Shown piece by piece: positions 24,883-34,472 of a stretch of DNA of 37,262 nt. The notes under the pieces are model-generated. The model made no database searches. It had not been told where the DNA came from and saw only the letters and a list, made by a program, of their open reading frames with translations. The DNA is taken from positions 1-37,262 of the forward strand of contig NZ_BCRA01000028.1 of the NCBI RefSeq assembly GCF_001552355.1, written 5' to 3'. Each line of letters opens with the position of its first letter. The stretch's first letter is position 1. Made by a program: the position numbers and the translations under genes. The stretch is from Microbacterium resistens NBRC 103078 (GTDB lineage Bacteria; Actinomycetota; Actinomycetes; Actinomycetales; Microbacteriaceae).

Positions 24883-26238
24883 ATGTCCACCTCTACCGCC
24901 CACCCGCCGGTGCATTCGCACCGCCGGGCCCTCCGCGCCGGCTTCGCCGCGATGGCGGGCACCTCCATCGAGTGGTACGACTTCTACGTGTATGCGACCG
25001 CCGCGGCGATCGTCTTCCCCCAGGTGTTCTTCCCCGAGGTCGACCGGGCTCTGGGCACGCTCGCCTCGTTCGGCACCTACGCCGTCGCGTTCTTCATGCG
25101 CCCGCTCGGCGGCATCATCTTCGGCCACATCGGCGACAAGCTCGGGCGCAAGCCCGCCCTCACCATCACCCTGCTGGTGATGGGCGTCGCGACCGTGCTC
25201 GTCGGCTGCCTGCCGGGCTACGCGAGCATCGGCATCACCGCCCCGATCCTGCTGATCGTCCTGCGCATGGCACAGGGCCTCGCCGTCGGCGGCGAGTGGG
25301 GCGGCGCGAGCCTGATGTCGGTGGAGAGCGCGCCGCCGAAGTTCAAGGTGTTCTACGGCGGATTCACGCAGCTCGGCAACCCGCTCGGCGCCCTGATGGC
25401 CTCCGGCGCGTTCTGGATCCTCGCCGCGATGGGCGACGACGCCCTCGTGGAGTGGGGATGGCGGGTGCCGTTCCTGTTCAGCATCGTGCTGATCGGCGTC
25501 GGGCTCTGGGTGCGCTACCGCGTCGAGGAGACGCCGGTCTTCGAGGAGAAGATCGAAGGGCACAAGCAGTCCACCCCGCTGCTGTTCGCCGTCAAGAACA
25601 ACTGGTGGCCGATGCTGCTGGGCTTCTGCATCATCGCCATGTCGTCGGGCGGATACGTCATCGCCACGACCTTCGTGCAGAACTTTGCGACCAGCCCCGA
25701 GGTGGGCATCACCGCCTCCGTCATCCTGGGGGCGATGACCATCGCCTCGCTGGTCGAGACGATCGTCACCCTGCCGCTCGCCTGGCTGGGCGACAAATGG
25801 GGCGGCAAGTCGATCATCTACCTCGGCGTCATCCTGTCGTTCGTCGTGTTCATCCCGCTGGTCCTGGTGATCCAGAACCACCAGATCGCCCTGATCTTCA
25901 TCCTGGTGTCGGTGCTGCGCCTGACCCTCAGCGGGGCGTGGGCGTCGCTCTCGACGGTGATGGCGCAGATGTTCCGCCCGCAGGCGCGGTACACGTCGAT
26001 GTCGCTGTCCTACGGCGTCGGCGCCGCGGTGTGGGGAGGACTGTCACCGGCGATCGCGACCGCCCTGCTGGCGGCGACAGGCAACTTCTGGTCCGTGGTC
26101 GGATTCTTCGGTGTGCTCTGCCTGGTCGCCCTGTTCGGCACGTTCTTCGCGCCGCAGCACTCCGACACGGCGCCGGTGACCCAGTCGCTGCGCGCCCGCA
26201 CCGACACCACCGCCATCCGGAACATCGAGAAGGGCTGA
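24883..26238 (+). CDS. MHS-family (metabolite:H+ symporter) MFS transporter
   Basis: A 451-residue, 12-helix MFS carrier of the metabolite:H+ symporter group (like ShiA, KgtP, ProP). The group signature is clear at the N-terminus: GTSIEWYDFYVYATAAAIVF. Helix 2-3 loop: FGHIGDKLGRKPAL, near residues 80-94. Helix 4-5: RMAQGLAVGGEWGGASLM, then WRVPFLFSIVLIGVGLWVRYRVEETPVF, also typical of the group. MHS carriers import carboxylated or zwitterionic solutes with protons. As first gene of the operon it probably imports the compound degraded by the following five enzymes. Confidence 0.95.
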   Translation: MSTSTAHPPVHSHRRALRAGFAAMAGTSIEWYDFYVYATAAAIVFPQVFFPEVDRALGTLASFGTYAVAFFMRPLGGIIFGHIGDKLGRKPALTITLLVMGVATVLVGCLPGYASIGITAPILLIVLRMAQGLAVGGEWGGASLMSVESAPPKFKVFYGGFTQLGNPLGALMASGAFWILAAMGDDALVEWGWRVPFLFSIVLIGVGLWVRYRVEETPVFEEKIEGHKQSTPLLFAVKNNWWPMLLGFCIIAMSSGGYVIATTFVQNFATSPEVGITASVILGAMTIASLVETIVTLPLAWLGDKWGGKSIIYLGVILSFVVFIPLVLVIQNHQIALIFILVSVLRLTLSGAWASLSTVMAQMFRPQARYTSMSLSYGVGAAVWGGLSPAIATALLAATGNFWSVVGFFGVLCLVALFGTFFAPQHSDTAPVTQSLRARTDTTAIRNIEKG

Positions 26239-26239
26239 C

Positions 26240-27913
26240 ATGCGCAGACTGGCCACCTACGACGCCCGCGACGCGGCGGCGACGATCATCACCGCGAAGA
26301 CCATCCGCACCGTCGACGAGCAGCGCCCGCAGGCCGAGGCGATGCTCACGGCCGGCGGCCGGATCCTCGCCGTGGGGACGATCGCCGAGGTCGAGTCGGC
26401 TGCCGAGGCGGCCGGTCTGCAGCACGCGCGCGTCGACCGGCCGGGGGCGACGATCGTTCCCGGGTTCGTCGACGCGCACGCGCACCCGCTGATGTACGGG
26501 CAGATGCTGACGTGGGTCGACATCGGCCCGGACAAGGCCGGCTCCATCCCCGAGATCGTCGCGCTCATGACCGAGCGCGCGGCGACGCTGCCCGCGGGGG
26601 CACCGCTGCGCGGCTACGGCTACGAGCAGCGCAACCTCGCCGAGCGTCGGCACCCCACCCGGCAGGAACTGGACCAGGTCGCCACCGACCGCGAGGTGTA
26701 CATCATGAACGCCTCCGGCCACGGCGGCGTGGTGAACAGCTTTACGCTGGAGAAGTACGGCATCACCCGGGACACCCCCAACCCCGAGGGCGGCGAGTTC
26801 TTCCGCGACGCGGACGGCGAGCTGACCGGCGAGCTGTCGGACGCCGCCTGCAACGTGCTCACCGGGCTGCACGGCGTGAAGGTCGGGCACCACGGCCCGA
26901 ACTTCCATCTCGGCGACGAGCCCGCCGAGCACCAGCGTCAGCTCGACGCGGTGCAGCGGGAGTTCCTCGCCGGCGGCGTCACGACGATCGGCGACGCCCA
27001 GGTCTCGCAGCGCGAGTTCGCCGCGTATCTGGCTCTCGCCGACCGCGGTGCCCTGCACCTGCGGGTCTCGATGTACTTCCTCTCGCATCTGCTCGACCAG
27101 GTGATCGATCTCGGCCTGACCGGGCCGTTCGGCAACGCCTTCCTCTCCGCGGCGGGCATCAAGCTCTACGCCGACGGCACGCTGGGCGGCTGGACCGCGT
27201 ACTTCCCCGAGGGGTACGTCGGCGATCCGTGCCGCACCGGGCAGCTCTACCACCAGCCGGAGGAGTACGCCGGGCTGGTGAAGAAGGCGCACCTCGCCGG
27301 TCTGCAGACCGCCACCCACGCGCAGTCGCCCACCGCGATCAGGATGGTCGTGGACGCGCTGGAGCAGGCGCTCGCGGCTCGCCCCGACACCGACGCCCGG
27401 CACCGCATCGAGCACTGCGGCCTGCCCGACCCGGCGGAGATCCGGAGGATGGCCGAGCTCGGCATCCGCCCGGTGAACCAGACCCAGCACTACTACAACT
27501 GGGGTGAGGGCGTGGAGCAGGCCATCGGCACCCCCGGTGAGCGGTTCAACCCGCTGGGCGAGTTCCTCGCGGCGGGCGTGCCCGTCACGATCTCCTCGGA
27601 TGCCCCGGTCGCCGAGCCCCGTCCGCTCGAGGCCATCCAGGCGGCGGTGACCCGCGTCACCCGTCGCGGTCACAAGCTGGGGCCGGACTCCCTGCGGATC
27701 AGCGCCGAGCAAGCTCTGCGCGGGCACACGCTCGAGGGCGCCGCCTCGCTCGGGCGCGACGACGAGCTCGGCTCGCTGACGCCGGGCAAGCGCGCCGACT
27801 TCGTCGTGCTCGGCGGCGATCCGCTCGAGACCGACGGGGAGGAGATCGCCGCCATCCCGGTGCTCGAGACCTGGGTCGACGGCATCGTGAAGCATCAGGC
27901 TCAGGAAGGATGA
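26240..27913 (+). CDS. YtcJ-like amidohydrolase (amidohydrolase family 3)
   Basis: A 557-residue metal-dependent hydrolase. Metal ligands His80 and His82 are in [20 protein letters not shown] gives a later His, and Asp454 in [12 protein letters not shown] is the usual catalytic Asp. The ends form the small beta-sandwich domain typical of the superfamily ([15 protein letters not shown] at the start, [17 protein letters not shown] at the end). The closest studied relatives hydrolyse N-substituted formamides (NfdA) or other amides; the exact substrate cannot be read from sequence. It starts 1 nt after the transporter stop and overlaps the next gene by 4 bp (ATGA). Confidence 0.92.
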   Translation: MRRLATYDARDAAATIITAKTIRTVDEQRPQAEAMLTAGGRILAVGTIAEVESAAEAAGLQHARVDRPGATIVPGFVDAHAHPLMYGQMLTWVDIGPDKAGSIPEIVALMTERAATLPAGAPLRGYGYEQRNLAERRHPTRQELDQVATDREVYIMNASGHGGVVNSFTLEKYGITRDTPNPEGGEFFRDADGELTGELSDAACNVLTGLHGVKVGHHGPNFHLGDEPAEHQRQLDAVQREFLAGGVTTIGDAQVSQREFAAYLALADRGALHLRVSMYFLSHLLDQVIDLGLTGPFGNAFLSAAGIKLYADGTLGGWTAYFPEGYVGDPCRTGQLYHQPEEYAGLVKKAHLAGLQTATHAQSPTAIRMVVDALEQALAARPDTDARHRIEHCGLPDPAEIRRMAELGIRPVNQTQHYYNWGEGVEQAIGTPGERFNPLGEFLAAGVPVTISSDAPVAEPRPLEAIQAAVTRVTRRGHKLGPDSLRISAEQALRGHTLEGAASLGRDDELGSLTPGKRADFVVLGGDPLETDGEEIAAIPVLETWVDGIVKHQAQEG

Positions 27914-29529
27914 GCGGCATGGAAACCGTCGTGAAGCGCACCACCGGCTGGGTGGTCATGGAGGTCCTGCGGGGCTACGGCATCGACACCGTGTTCGGCA
28001 TCCCCGGCACCCACAACCTGGAGTTCTACCGGCCGCTGCCGGCCCTCGGCATCCGCCCGGTGACGACCCGGCACGAGCAGGGCGCCGGCTACGGCGCGGA
28101 CGGCTGGTCGCTGCAGACCGGGATGCCGGGGGTCGTCGTCACCACGAGCGGCCCCGGCCTGCTGAACGCCCTCTCGGCGGCGGGCACCGCGTACTGCGAG
28201 TCGCGGCCGATGATCATCCTGTCGCCCGGCCCCGCCCGCGGCAGCGAGTTCGCCGACGTCGGCACGCTGCACGAGACCAAGGATCAGCTGGCCGCGGCCT
28301 CCGCCGTCGTGGAGTGGGGGCGCCGCGTGTCCAGCGCCGCCGAGGCCGTCGCCGCCGTGCACGACGCCTTCGCGCTGTTCGCGACCGGGCGGCCGCGCCC
28401 GGTGTACATCGAGGTCCCGCTCGACCTGCTCGAGGAGGAGGCCGAGGGGATCACTCCCGACGACATCGCCGCCCGGGCGTTCCCGCCCCCGCCCGCGCCA
28501 TCCGACGACGCCGTCACCGAGGCGGCCCGGCTGCTGAACGCCGCCACCGACCCCGTCATCCTCGCCGGCGGCGGATCGCGCCGCGCCGGCGCGGCGCTGC
28601 GGGCGGTGGCCGAGCGCCTGGGCGCCCCGGTCGTGACCACCGCGAACGCGAAGGGCGTGCTCGACGAGCACCACCCGCTCTCGCTCGGTGCCAACCTGCG
28701 CCTGGCCGCAGCCCGCGACCGCGCCCGCGACGCCGACGTGCTGCTCGTGGTCGGGTCCAAGCTCGGCGAGGCGGAGCTGTGGGTCGACAAGCTCGACGCC
28801 CGCGGCACGGTCATCCGCATCGACCTGCTCGCCTCGCAGATCGACAAGAACCAGAACGCCGATGTGGGCATCGTGGGCGATGCCGCGGCATCCCTCTCCG
28901 CGCTGCTGACCGAACTCGGCGACGGAGCTCCGCGCACAGGCGGTCGCGTCGCCGAGACCCTCGAGGCCGTGCGCGCCGAGGTGCACGAGCTGTCGCCCGT
29001 GAACGCGGCGCTCGGCGAGGCGATCGCCGCCGCCCTGCCCGCGGACGCGATCGTCACCACCGATTCGTCGCAGATCGCGTACTGGGGCCTGATGAACGTG
29101 CTGCGCGTGCCCAGGCCGAACTCGATGCCGTACATGGCGACGTACGCCACCCTCGGGTACGCCCTGCCTGCGGCGCTCGGGTCCCGGCTCGCCGACCCCG
29201 GCCGCCCCACGTTCGCGGTGACCGGCGACGGCGCCCTGATGTTCTCGCTGCAGGAGATGATCACCGTCGTCGAGCAGCGCCTGGACGTCACCGTGATCGT
29301 CGTCGACAACGGCGGCTACGCCGAGATCCGGCAGAACGAGGCGGATGCCGGGATCTCCCCGATCGGTGTCGACCTCGTGCAGCCCGACTGGGTCGCGCTC
29401 GGCACCGCGTTCGGCGGCACCGGGCGTCACGTCGCCTCCGCCGCAGAGCTCGCCGATGCCGTGCGGCAGGCGCGGGCCGACGGCGGCCTGCAGGTCATCC
29501 ACCTCGACCAGTCGACGTTCGCCCTCTGA
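27910..29529 (+). CDS. Thiamine-diphosphate-dependent enzyme (acetolactate synthase/2-keto acid decarboxylase type)
   Basis: A 539-residue enzyme with the three-domain layout of the ThDP decarboxylase/synthase family. The catalytic Glu56 in [15 protein letters not shown] activates the cofactor. The central domain is [31 protein letters not shown] in form. The ThDP-Mg motif starts GDGALMFS at 439 and ends DNGGY at 466-470. Members condense or decarboxylate 2-keto acids; AruI of Pseudomonas, a 2-ketoarginine decarboxylase, is in the same family. Because a ureohydrolase follows 14 nt downstream, a guanidino 2-keto acid is an attractive substrate, though this is inference. It is not the biosynthetic IlvB, since no small subunit is adjacent. 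Confidence 0.9.
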   Translation: MSGMETVVKRTTGWVVMEVLRGYGIDTVFGIPGTHNLEFYRPLPALGIRPVTTRHEQGAGYGADGWSLQTGMPGVVVTTSGPGLLNALSAAGTAYCESRPMIILSPGPARGSEFADVGTLHETKDQLAAASAVVEWGRRVSSAAEAVAAVHDAFALFATGRPRPVYIEVPLDLLEEEAEGITPDDIAARAFPPPPAPSDDAVTEAARLLNAATDPVILAGGGSRRAGAALRAVAERLGAPVVTTANAKGVLDEHHPLSLGANLRLAAARDRARDADVLLVVGSKLGEAELWVDKLDARGTVIRIDLLASQIDKNQNADVGIVGDAAASLSALLTELGDGAPRTGGRVAETLEAVRAEVHELSPVNAALGEAIAAALPADAIVTTDSSQIAYWGLMNVLRVPRPNSMPYMATYATLGYALPAALGSRLADPGRPTFAVTGDGALMFSLQEMITVVEQRLDVTVIVVDNGGYAEIRQNEADAGISPIGVDLVQPDWVALGTAFGGTGRHVASAAELADAVRQARADGGLQVIHLDQSTFAL

Positions 29530-29543
29530 GACAGGAGCCCTTC

Positions 29544-30506
29544 ATGAGCAGCACACCGATCGGCCCCGCGGACGCCTCGAAGACCCCGCGCTACGCGGGC
29601 CTGTCCACCTTCGCCCGCCTGCCCCGCATCGAGGACGTGGGCGAGACCGACATCGCCGTCGTCGGCATCCCCTTCGACAGCGGCGTCAGCTTCCGCCCCG
29701 GCGCCCGGTTCGGCCCGGAGCACGTGCGCGCGTCCAGCCGCCTGCTGCGGCCGTACAACCCCGCGCAGGACTTCTCCGGCTGGGAGGCCGTGCAGATGGC
29801 GGATGCCGGCGACATCGCGGCCAACCCGTTCCACATCCACACCGCGGTCGAGCAGATCGCCGAGGCCGCGACGGAGCTCGGCGAGCGCGTCGACCGGATC
29901 CTCACGATCGGCGGCGACCACACGATCGCCTATCCGCTGCTCAAGGCGATCAGCGCCAAGCACGGTCCGGTCGCCGTGGTGCACTTCGACGCGCACCTGG
30001 ACACCTGGGACACCTACTTCGACGAGCCGATCACGCACGGCACGCCGTTCCGCCGGGCGTCGGAGGACGGCTTCATCGACCGCACGGCGTCGATGCACGT
30101 CGGCACCCGCGGCCCGCTGTACGGCAAGGGCGACCTCGAGGATGACGAGCGCCTGGGCTTCTCGATCATCACGAGCGAGTACGTGGAGGAGCACGGCGTG
30201 CCCGCGGCGATGGCGCGGCTGCGGCAGCGCATCGGAGACCGGCCGCTCTATGTGTCGGTGGACATCGACGTGCTCGACCCCGCGCATGCGCCGGGCACCG
30301 GCACCCCCGAGGCGGGCGGGCTCACCAGCAGGGAGCTGCTGCGCATCCTCCGCGGCCTGGCCGATCTGAACATCGTCGGAGCCGACGTGGTCGAGGTGGC
30401 CCCGGCTTACGACCACGCCCAGATCACGGGCATCGCCGCCAGCCACGTGGCGTACGAGATCCTCACCGCGATGGCGCGCGCGATCGTGCGCGGACGCGGC
30501 GAGTGA
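29544..30506 (+). CDS. Ureohydrolase (agmatinase/guanidinobutyrase-like)
   Basis: A 320-residue binuclear manganese hydrolase of the arginase/agmatinase family, which releases urea from a guanidino compound. All metal ligands are present: His126 in GGDHTIAY, Asp149, His151 and Asp153 in [10 protein letters not shown], and Asp240 and Asp242 in [20 protein letters not shown]. The [15 protein letters not shown] loop resembles agmatinase and 4-guanidinobutyrase rather than arginase. The substrate is likely an omega-guanidino amine or acid. An AGGAG site precedes the ATG. Its place between a 2-keto acid decarboxylase-like gene and a hydroxyacid dehydrogenase supports a guanidino-acid pathway. Confidence 0.94.
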   Translation: MSSTPIGPADASKTPRYAGLSTFARLPRIEDVGETDIAVVGIPFDSGVSFRPGARFGPEHVRASSRLLRPYNPAQDFSGWEAVQMADAGDIAANPFHIHTAVEQIAEAATELGERVDRILTIGGDHTIAYPLLKAISAKHGPVAVVHFDAHLDTWDTYFDEPITHGTPFRRASEDGFIDRTASMHVGTRGPLYGKGDLEDDERLGFSIITSEYVEEHGVPAAMARLRQRIGDRPLYVSVDIDVLDPAHAPGTGTPEAGGLTSRELLRILRGLADLNIVGADVVEVAPAYDHAQITGIAASHVAYEILTAMARAIVRGRGE

Positions 30507-30522
30507 GGGGACGGAGAACGAG

Positions 30523-31506
30523 ATGACCGACGAACGGCCGCTCGCCGTCTACACCGACGTCGAGGACACCGACCCGGCACCCGGCATCGCCCTGCTGGAG
30601 GCGCACGGGTTCGAGGTGCGGGTGCTCGGCACCCGAGACCCGCAGCGGATCATCGACGGCGCGCGCGACGCGGTCGCCCTGCTGCCGGGCTACGCCTCCG
30701 TCACCCGCGAGATGATCGAGGCGATGCCGAACCTCGAGATCATCGCGCTGATGTCGATGGGCTTCGATTACGTCGACCTCGATGCTGCCACCGAGCACGG
30801 GGTCTGGGTCACGAACGTGCCGGGCGCGGCGACCGAGGAGGTCGCCACGCACGCGCTCGCGATCATGCTGCACAGCCTGCGGCAGCTGCGGTTCTACCTG
30901 GCCAGTGCGAACCCCGCGGACTGGAACGAACGGGCGTCCTGGGCGCCGCCGCGCCTCAGCGAGCGGACCCTCGGCGTCATCGGGCTCGGCAGGATCGGCC
31001 GTGAGCTCGTCCGCCAGGCGGGTCCCCTGTTCGGACGCGTGCTCGGCTACGACCCGCTGATGCCCGACACTCCGGAGGTGCGCGCCGATCTCGACGCCCT
31101 CGGTGTCACGCGCACCGGACTCGACGAAGTGCGCGGGGCCTCCGACGTCCTGTCCCTGCACCTGCCGCTCACGCCCGAGACCGCGCACATGGTCGACGCG
31201 GAATTCCTCGCCGGGATGCCGCAGGGGGCGCTGCTGGTGAACGTCTCGCGCGGTGCGCTCATCGACGAGGAGGCGCTCGCCGCATCGCTCGACGCCGGGC
31301 ACCTCGGCGGCGCCGCCCTGGACGTGCTCGCCTCCGAGCCTCCGCAGCCGGGGCATCCGCTGGTCGGCCGCGACGACGTCGTGCTCACGCCGCACATCGC
31401 CTACTTCTCGGAGCGCACGGAGATCGAGTACGTGCGCATCCAGGCGCAGAACGCGGTGACGCTGCACGAGACCGGCGCCCCGGATTCGCCGGTCAACCGC
31501 CCCTGA
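30523..31506 (+). CDS. D-isomer-specific 2-hydroxyacid dehydrogenase
   Basis: A 327-residue NAD-dependent dehydrogenase. The Rossmann loop is GLGRIG at 154-159. The catalytic triad is Arg243 (NVSRGALID), Glu272 (ASEPPQPG) and His291 (TPHIAYFS). The N-terminal substrate domain has the usual MSMGFDYVDLDAATEHGVWVTNVPG. It would interconvert a D-2-hydroxy acid and a 2-keto acid; family members also act in serine synthesis, but operon context favours catabolism. It could feed the ThDP enzyme encoded upstream. It is 16 nt after the ureohydrolase gene; a 111-bp gap follows. Confidence 0.93.
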   Translation: MTDERPLAVYTDVEDTDPAPGIALLEAHGFEVRVLGTRDPQRIIDGARDAVALLPGYASVTREMIEAMPNLEIIALMSMGFDYVDLDAATEHGVWVTNVPGAATEEVATHALAIMLHSLRQLRFYLASANPADWNERASWAPPRLSERTLGVIGLGRIGRELVRQAGPLFGRVLGYDPLMPDTPEVRADLDALGVTRTGLDEVRGASDVLSLHLPLTPETAHMVDAEFLAGMPQGALLVNVSRGALIDEEALAASLDAGHLGGAALDVLASEPPQPGHPLVGRDDVVLTPHIAYFSERTEIEYVRIQAQNAVTLHETGAPDSPVNRP

Positions 31507-31617
31507 AGCCGTCCCATCCCCAGCCCGGCCGCCCGGGTCGCGCTTCCCGTCGCCGGAGCTCCCTCCGACGCGACCGAAGCGTCACCGGAACGGCCCTCCG
31601 ACCGAGAGGAAACCGTC

Positions 31618-33183
31618 ATGCCGCACCTGATCGACGAGGCGAAGCAGTGCGCCCGCGCCTGGATCGACGAGCATCTGCCCCGCCTCACCGAATGGCACAC
31701 CCACATCTGGGAGCTCGCCGAGCCGGCCTGGCGCGAGTACCGCTCGCAGGCGTGGTACGTCGAGCTCCTGCGCGCCGAGGGCTTCGAGGTCGAGGACGGC
31801 TCCGCCGGGATGCCCACAGCCTTCAGCGCAACGTGGCGCAACGGCGACGGCCCGACGCTGCTCACGTACGCCGAATACGACGCCGTTCCCGGCAACAATC
31901 AGGCGGCGACCACGACGGAGACCCCGCGGGACGGCCTCAGCCGCTTCGCGCCGGGGCACACCGACCCGCACTCCGTGCTGGGGATCTCGACGCTGGCCGG
32001 TCTGCTCGCGACCAAGCACGCCATGACGCAGCACGGCATCGGAGGCACGTTGAGGTACACCGGGGAACCGGCGGAGAAGATGCACGGATCGAAGGTCGTG
32101 CACGGTCTGCGCGGCTACTACGACGACGTGGACGCGATCGTGTCCTTCCACCCGTTCTACATGCTGCCGCTGTGCAACACCGCACGCTGGGACACCCAGT
32201 GCGGCGCGTACTACAGCAAGGTCTACACCTTCGTCTGCGACCGCCCCGAGACGTGGCAGCTCTCCAGCGCCGACCCGAACTCGCCGATCCCGGCATCCCA
32301 CTCCGCGGCCAGGGCGCCGGGCGCGAACGTCGCGCTGACCCAGATGTACACCGCATCCCGGACGATGCTCGACTCCATGCTGCCCGCGACCGGGGGCTGG
32401 AGCTTCTCCGACGCGATCCTCAGCGACGGGCAGGCGACGGCCGACAATCTGCCGCACCGGGTGGCGCGGCTGCAGTTCTCCTGGCGCACACCGGATGTCG
32501 AGATGGCCGAACACATCCTCGCCGTGCTCGACCGCAACGCGGCCGCTGCCGCGACGATGGCGCACTGCGAGCTGGAGGAGCGCTGGATCGCGCGTAGCCG
32601 CCCCGGCCGCACGAACCACGTGATGGCCCAGACGCTCTACGCCAACCTCGAAGCCGTCGGGGCGCCGGTGTACGGGCCGGAGGCGGTCGCCGTCGCTCAG
32701 GACATCCAGCGGGCGCTCGGGCAGGAGCCGAGCGATCATCCCTTCCTTGCGGAGACCGAACAGCTGATCGCTCCGCAGGAGGCCGAGCGGATCCTGCGCG
32801 AGCACATGCCGGCCTGGCAGCGGAACTGGACCAGCGACGACTATGTGGAGATGTCGCACTACGCACCCCTGGTGCGGTTCTACGTGTCGAGGCCGGCCCT
32901 GCGGCCGGTGGCCGGAGCGGGACCGTACCCGGCGTGGGTGATGAACGCGCTGGGCGGCATCCCCGAGACGATCGCGCCCACGATCGTGACCGCGGGGAAG
33001 ACGATCGCCGGCACGTTCCTCGACCTGTTCCTGTCGCCGGAGACGCTGGAGGCGGCGAAGGCGGAGTTCCGTCGCCGCACGGAGGCGGACCCGATGCCGG
33101 CTCTGCTGCCCGCCGACTTCGAGGCGCCGATCGACCTGCCCTGGCCGGACTACTCCGGAGCGGGCGAGCACCGGCACTGGTGA
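31618..33183 (+). CDS. M20-family amidohydrolase, AbgB-like
   Basis: A 521-residue zinc amidohydrolase related to AbgB, which splits p-aminobenzoyl-glutamate. After LTEWHTHIWELAEPAWREYRSQ come YAEYDAVPG and GHTDPHSVLG (His114, Asp116, His118), the place of the first metal ligands. Where canonical M20 enzymes have PAEE the protein has PAEK: Glu153 is kept as catalytic base, but the next Glu, normally a metal ligand, is Lys154. The dimerisation domain follows, with the central CNTARWDTQCGAYYSKVYTF. It probably cleaves an amide bond in the pathway's substrate. GAGAGGAAA precedes the ATG. The 111-bp gap before it could hold its own promoter. It meets the convergent DUF1801 gene 6 bp after its stop. 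Confidence 0.87.
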   Translation: MPHLIDEAKQCARAWIDEHLPRLTEWHTHIWELAEPAWREYRSQAWYVELLRAEGFEVEDGSAGMPTAFSATWRNGDGPTLLTYAEYDAVPGNNQAATTTETPRDGLSRFAPGHTDPHSVLGISTLAGLLATKHAMTQHGIGGTLRYTGEPAEKMHGSKVVHGLRGYYDDVDAIVSFHPFYMLPLCNTARWDTQCGAYYSKVYTFVCDRPETWQLSSADPNSPIPASHSAARAPGANVALTQMYTASRTMLDSMLPATGGWSFSDAILSDGQATADNLPHRVARLQFSWRTPDVEMAEHILAVLDRNAAAAATMAHCELEERWIARSRPGRTNHVMAQTLYANLEAVGAPVYGPEAVAVAQDIQRALGQEPSDHPFLAETEQLIAPQEAERILREHMPAWQRNWTSDDYVEMSHYAPLVRFYVSRPALRPVAGAGPYPAWVMNALGGIPETIAPTIVTAGKTIAGTFLDLFLSPETLEAAKAEFRRRTEADPMPALLPADFEAPIDLPWPDYSGAGEHRHW

Positions 33184-33189
33184 ACGTGC

Positions 33190-33612
33190 TCAGCCGGTGA
33201 CGGTGAGCGCCGTGTGCTCGTCGCCGCCGTTCTCGGCCCACCGCAGCGATGCGGACAGGATGCCCCGCAGAACGTCCAGGTCCACCTGCTCGAGATCCTT
33301 GATGTAGAGGCACCCGACGCCGGTGGTGTGCGGGCCGAGACGGGCGAGGTCGTCCGCATGCGCGGCGGTCGACGCCAGGTACACGGCCGAGGCGGCCTTG
33401 CGGGGCGCGAACGCGAGCAGCGGCATGTCGCCCTCGGTGCCGGTGGGGTAGCGGTAGTGGCAGCTGCCGAACCCCACGATGGTGCCCCACAGACGCGGCT
33501 CGCGGCCGGAGACCTCCTGCAACAGGGCGGTCAGGGTCTCGGCGTCGCGCCTGCGCCCGGCAGGTGTGACGCCGGCCAGGAAGTCCTCGACGCTGCCGCC
33601 GGTCGGCTTCAC
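33190..33612 (-). CDS. DUF1801-domain protein
   Basis: A 140-residue protein with the DUF1801 pattern: RRRDAETLTALLQEVSGREPRLWGTIVGFGSCHYRYPTGTEGDMP, then LLAFAPRKAASAVYL. The W-G-x-x-x-VGFG-x-x-x-Y-x-Y core is well conserved. Function is unknown; the fold is YdhG-like. GTG at 33612 is chosen since family members begin close to this point and GAAGG lies upstream; the longer frame to 33693 would overlap the neighbour. It lies 61 bp after the HhH-GPD gene on the same strand. Confidence 0.85.
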   Translation of the reverse strand: MKPTGGSVEDFLAGVTPAGRRRDAETLTALLQEVSGREPRLWGTIVGFGSCHYRYPTGTEGDMPLLAFAPRKAASAVYLASTAAHADDLARLGPHTTGVGCLYIKDLEQVDLDVLRGILSASLRWAENGGDEHTALTVTG

Positions 33613-33673
33613 GACCCGGCCTTCGCCGTGGGCTTCGGCTCGCTGCGCCCGCTCACCCCTGAGCTCGCCCGCA

Positions 33674-34255
33674 TCAACGCTCCTTCGTCGCATTGCTCCG
33701 GGCGGCCTTCATCGCCTTCTTGTGCTCGCGGACCTTGGCGAGGGACTCGGGGGAGACGATGTCGGCGACGGATCGGAAGGACCCGTCCTCGCCGTACGGC
33801 GCCGAGGCCTCGCGCCAGCCGGCCCCCGTGAAGCCGTACTGCTTGCCGAGGAGCGCGAGGAAGATCTTCGCCTTCTGCTCGCCGAAGCCGGGGAGCGCCT
33901 TCAGCCGCCGCAGCACCTCTGCGCCGTCGGGGTCGCCCTCGGTCCACAGCGCCGCGGCGTCCCCGCCCCAGTCGTCGACGATCGTCTGGCAGAGGGTCTG
34001 CACGCGCGTCGCCATGGATCCGGGGAAACGGTGCACGGACGGGGTCTGCCGGAAGGCCTCCAGGAAGGCGTCCGGATCCATGCCCGCGATCGCGGCGGCG
34101 TCGGCCGCGCCGGTGCGCTGCTCGATCTTCAACGGCCCTGCGAACGCGGTCTCCATGGGCACCTGCTGATCCAGGAGCATGCCCACCAGCAGCGCGAGCG
34201 GGTTGTTCGTGAGCAGGTCGTCGGCGGCGGTGTCTCCGGTGATGTGAAGGGCCAT
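33674..34255 (-). CDS. HhH-GPD-type base-excision DNA repair protein
   Basis: A 193-residue small glycosylase-like protein. It opens MALHITGDTAADDLLTNNPLALLVGMLLDQQVPMETAF, a signature of an actinobacterial HhH-GPD group. The helix-hairpin-helix is at LPGFGEQKAK (121-130), which in the superfamily binds the DNA backbone. The following region (IFLALLGKQYGFTGAGWREASAPYG) holds the place of the GPD segment; no [4Fe-4S] cysteines are present. It is expected to remove damaged bases, but the lesion is unknown. The C-terminus is basic. Confidence 0.88.
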   Translation of the reverse strand: MALHITGDTAADDLLTNNPLALLVGMLLDQQVPMETAFAGPLKIEQRTGAADAAAIAGMDPDAFLEAFRQTPSVHRFPGSMATRVQTLCQTIVDDWGGDAAALWTEGDPDGAEVLRRLKALPGFGEQKAKIFLALLGKQYGFTGAGWREASAPYGEDGSFRSVADIVSPESLAKVREHKKAMKAARSNATKER

Positions 34256-34365
34256 GCCTCCAGTGTGGCATCCCCCCTCGCCGAGAGCCGTGCCTTCTTC
34301 CCCCTGCTCCCGCAGATGGTCATCGGGCACCACCGGCGGATTTCGGGAGGGAACACCATCGCGCG

Positions 34366-34438
34366 GGCTCAGGCACACGCGGGGGATCAGGCGCTCGGGG
34401 CGCGCAGGTGCCTGATGCGGCGCGTTCGCCTGATGTCG
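34366..34438. repeat. Phased direct/inverted repeat element between hemA and the HhH-GPD gene
   Basis: GGCTCAGGC (34366) and GGATCAGGC (34384) are direct copies 18 nt apart. Inverted copies GCCTGAT follow at 34410 and 34428, again 18 nt apart. It sits in the 217-bp gap downstream of hemA and upstream of the HhH-GPD gene, both on the minus strand, so it could serve as the hemA terminator. The motif is short, so chance is a real alternative. Confidence 0.5.
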
Positions 34439-34472
34439 CGTGGACAGGTGGGGACGGGACGCGGGGCTCGGA

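Noticed and set aside
22245..26492. A 1415-codon open frame on the plus strand
   Set aside because: It runs out of frame across the GH20 gene, antisense to the Lrp regulator and out of frame in the MHS gene, and its product is Arg/Gly/Pro-rich without domains. Long empty frames are usual at this GC content.
27910..29529. Biosynthetic acetolactate synthase IlvB
   Set aside because: No regulatory subunit or other branched-chain genes are adjacent, and the operon is catabolic in character.
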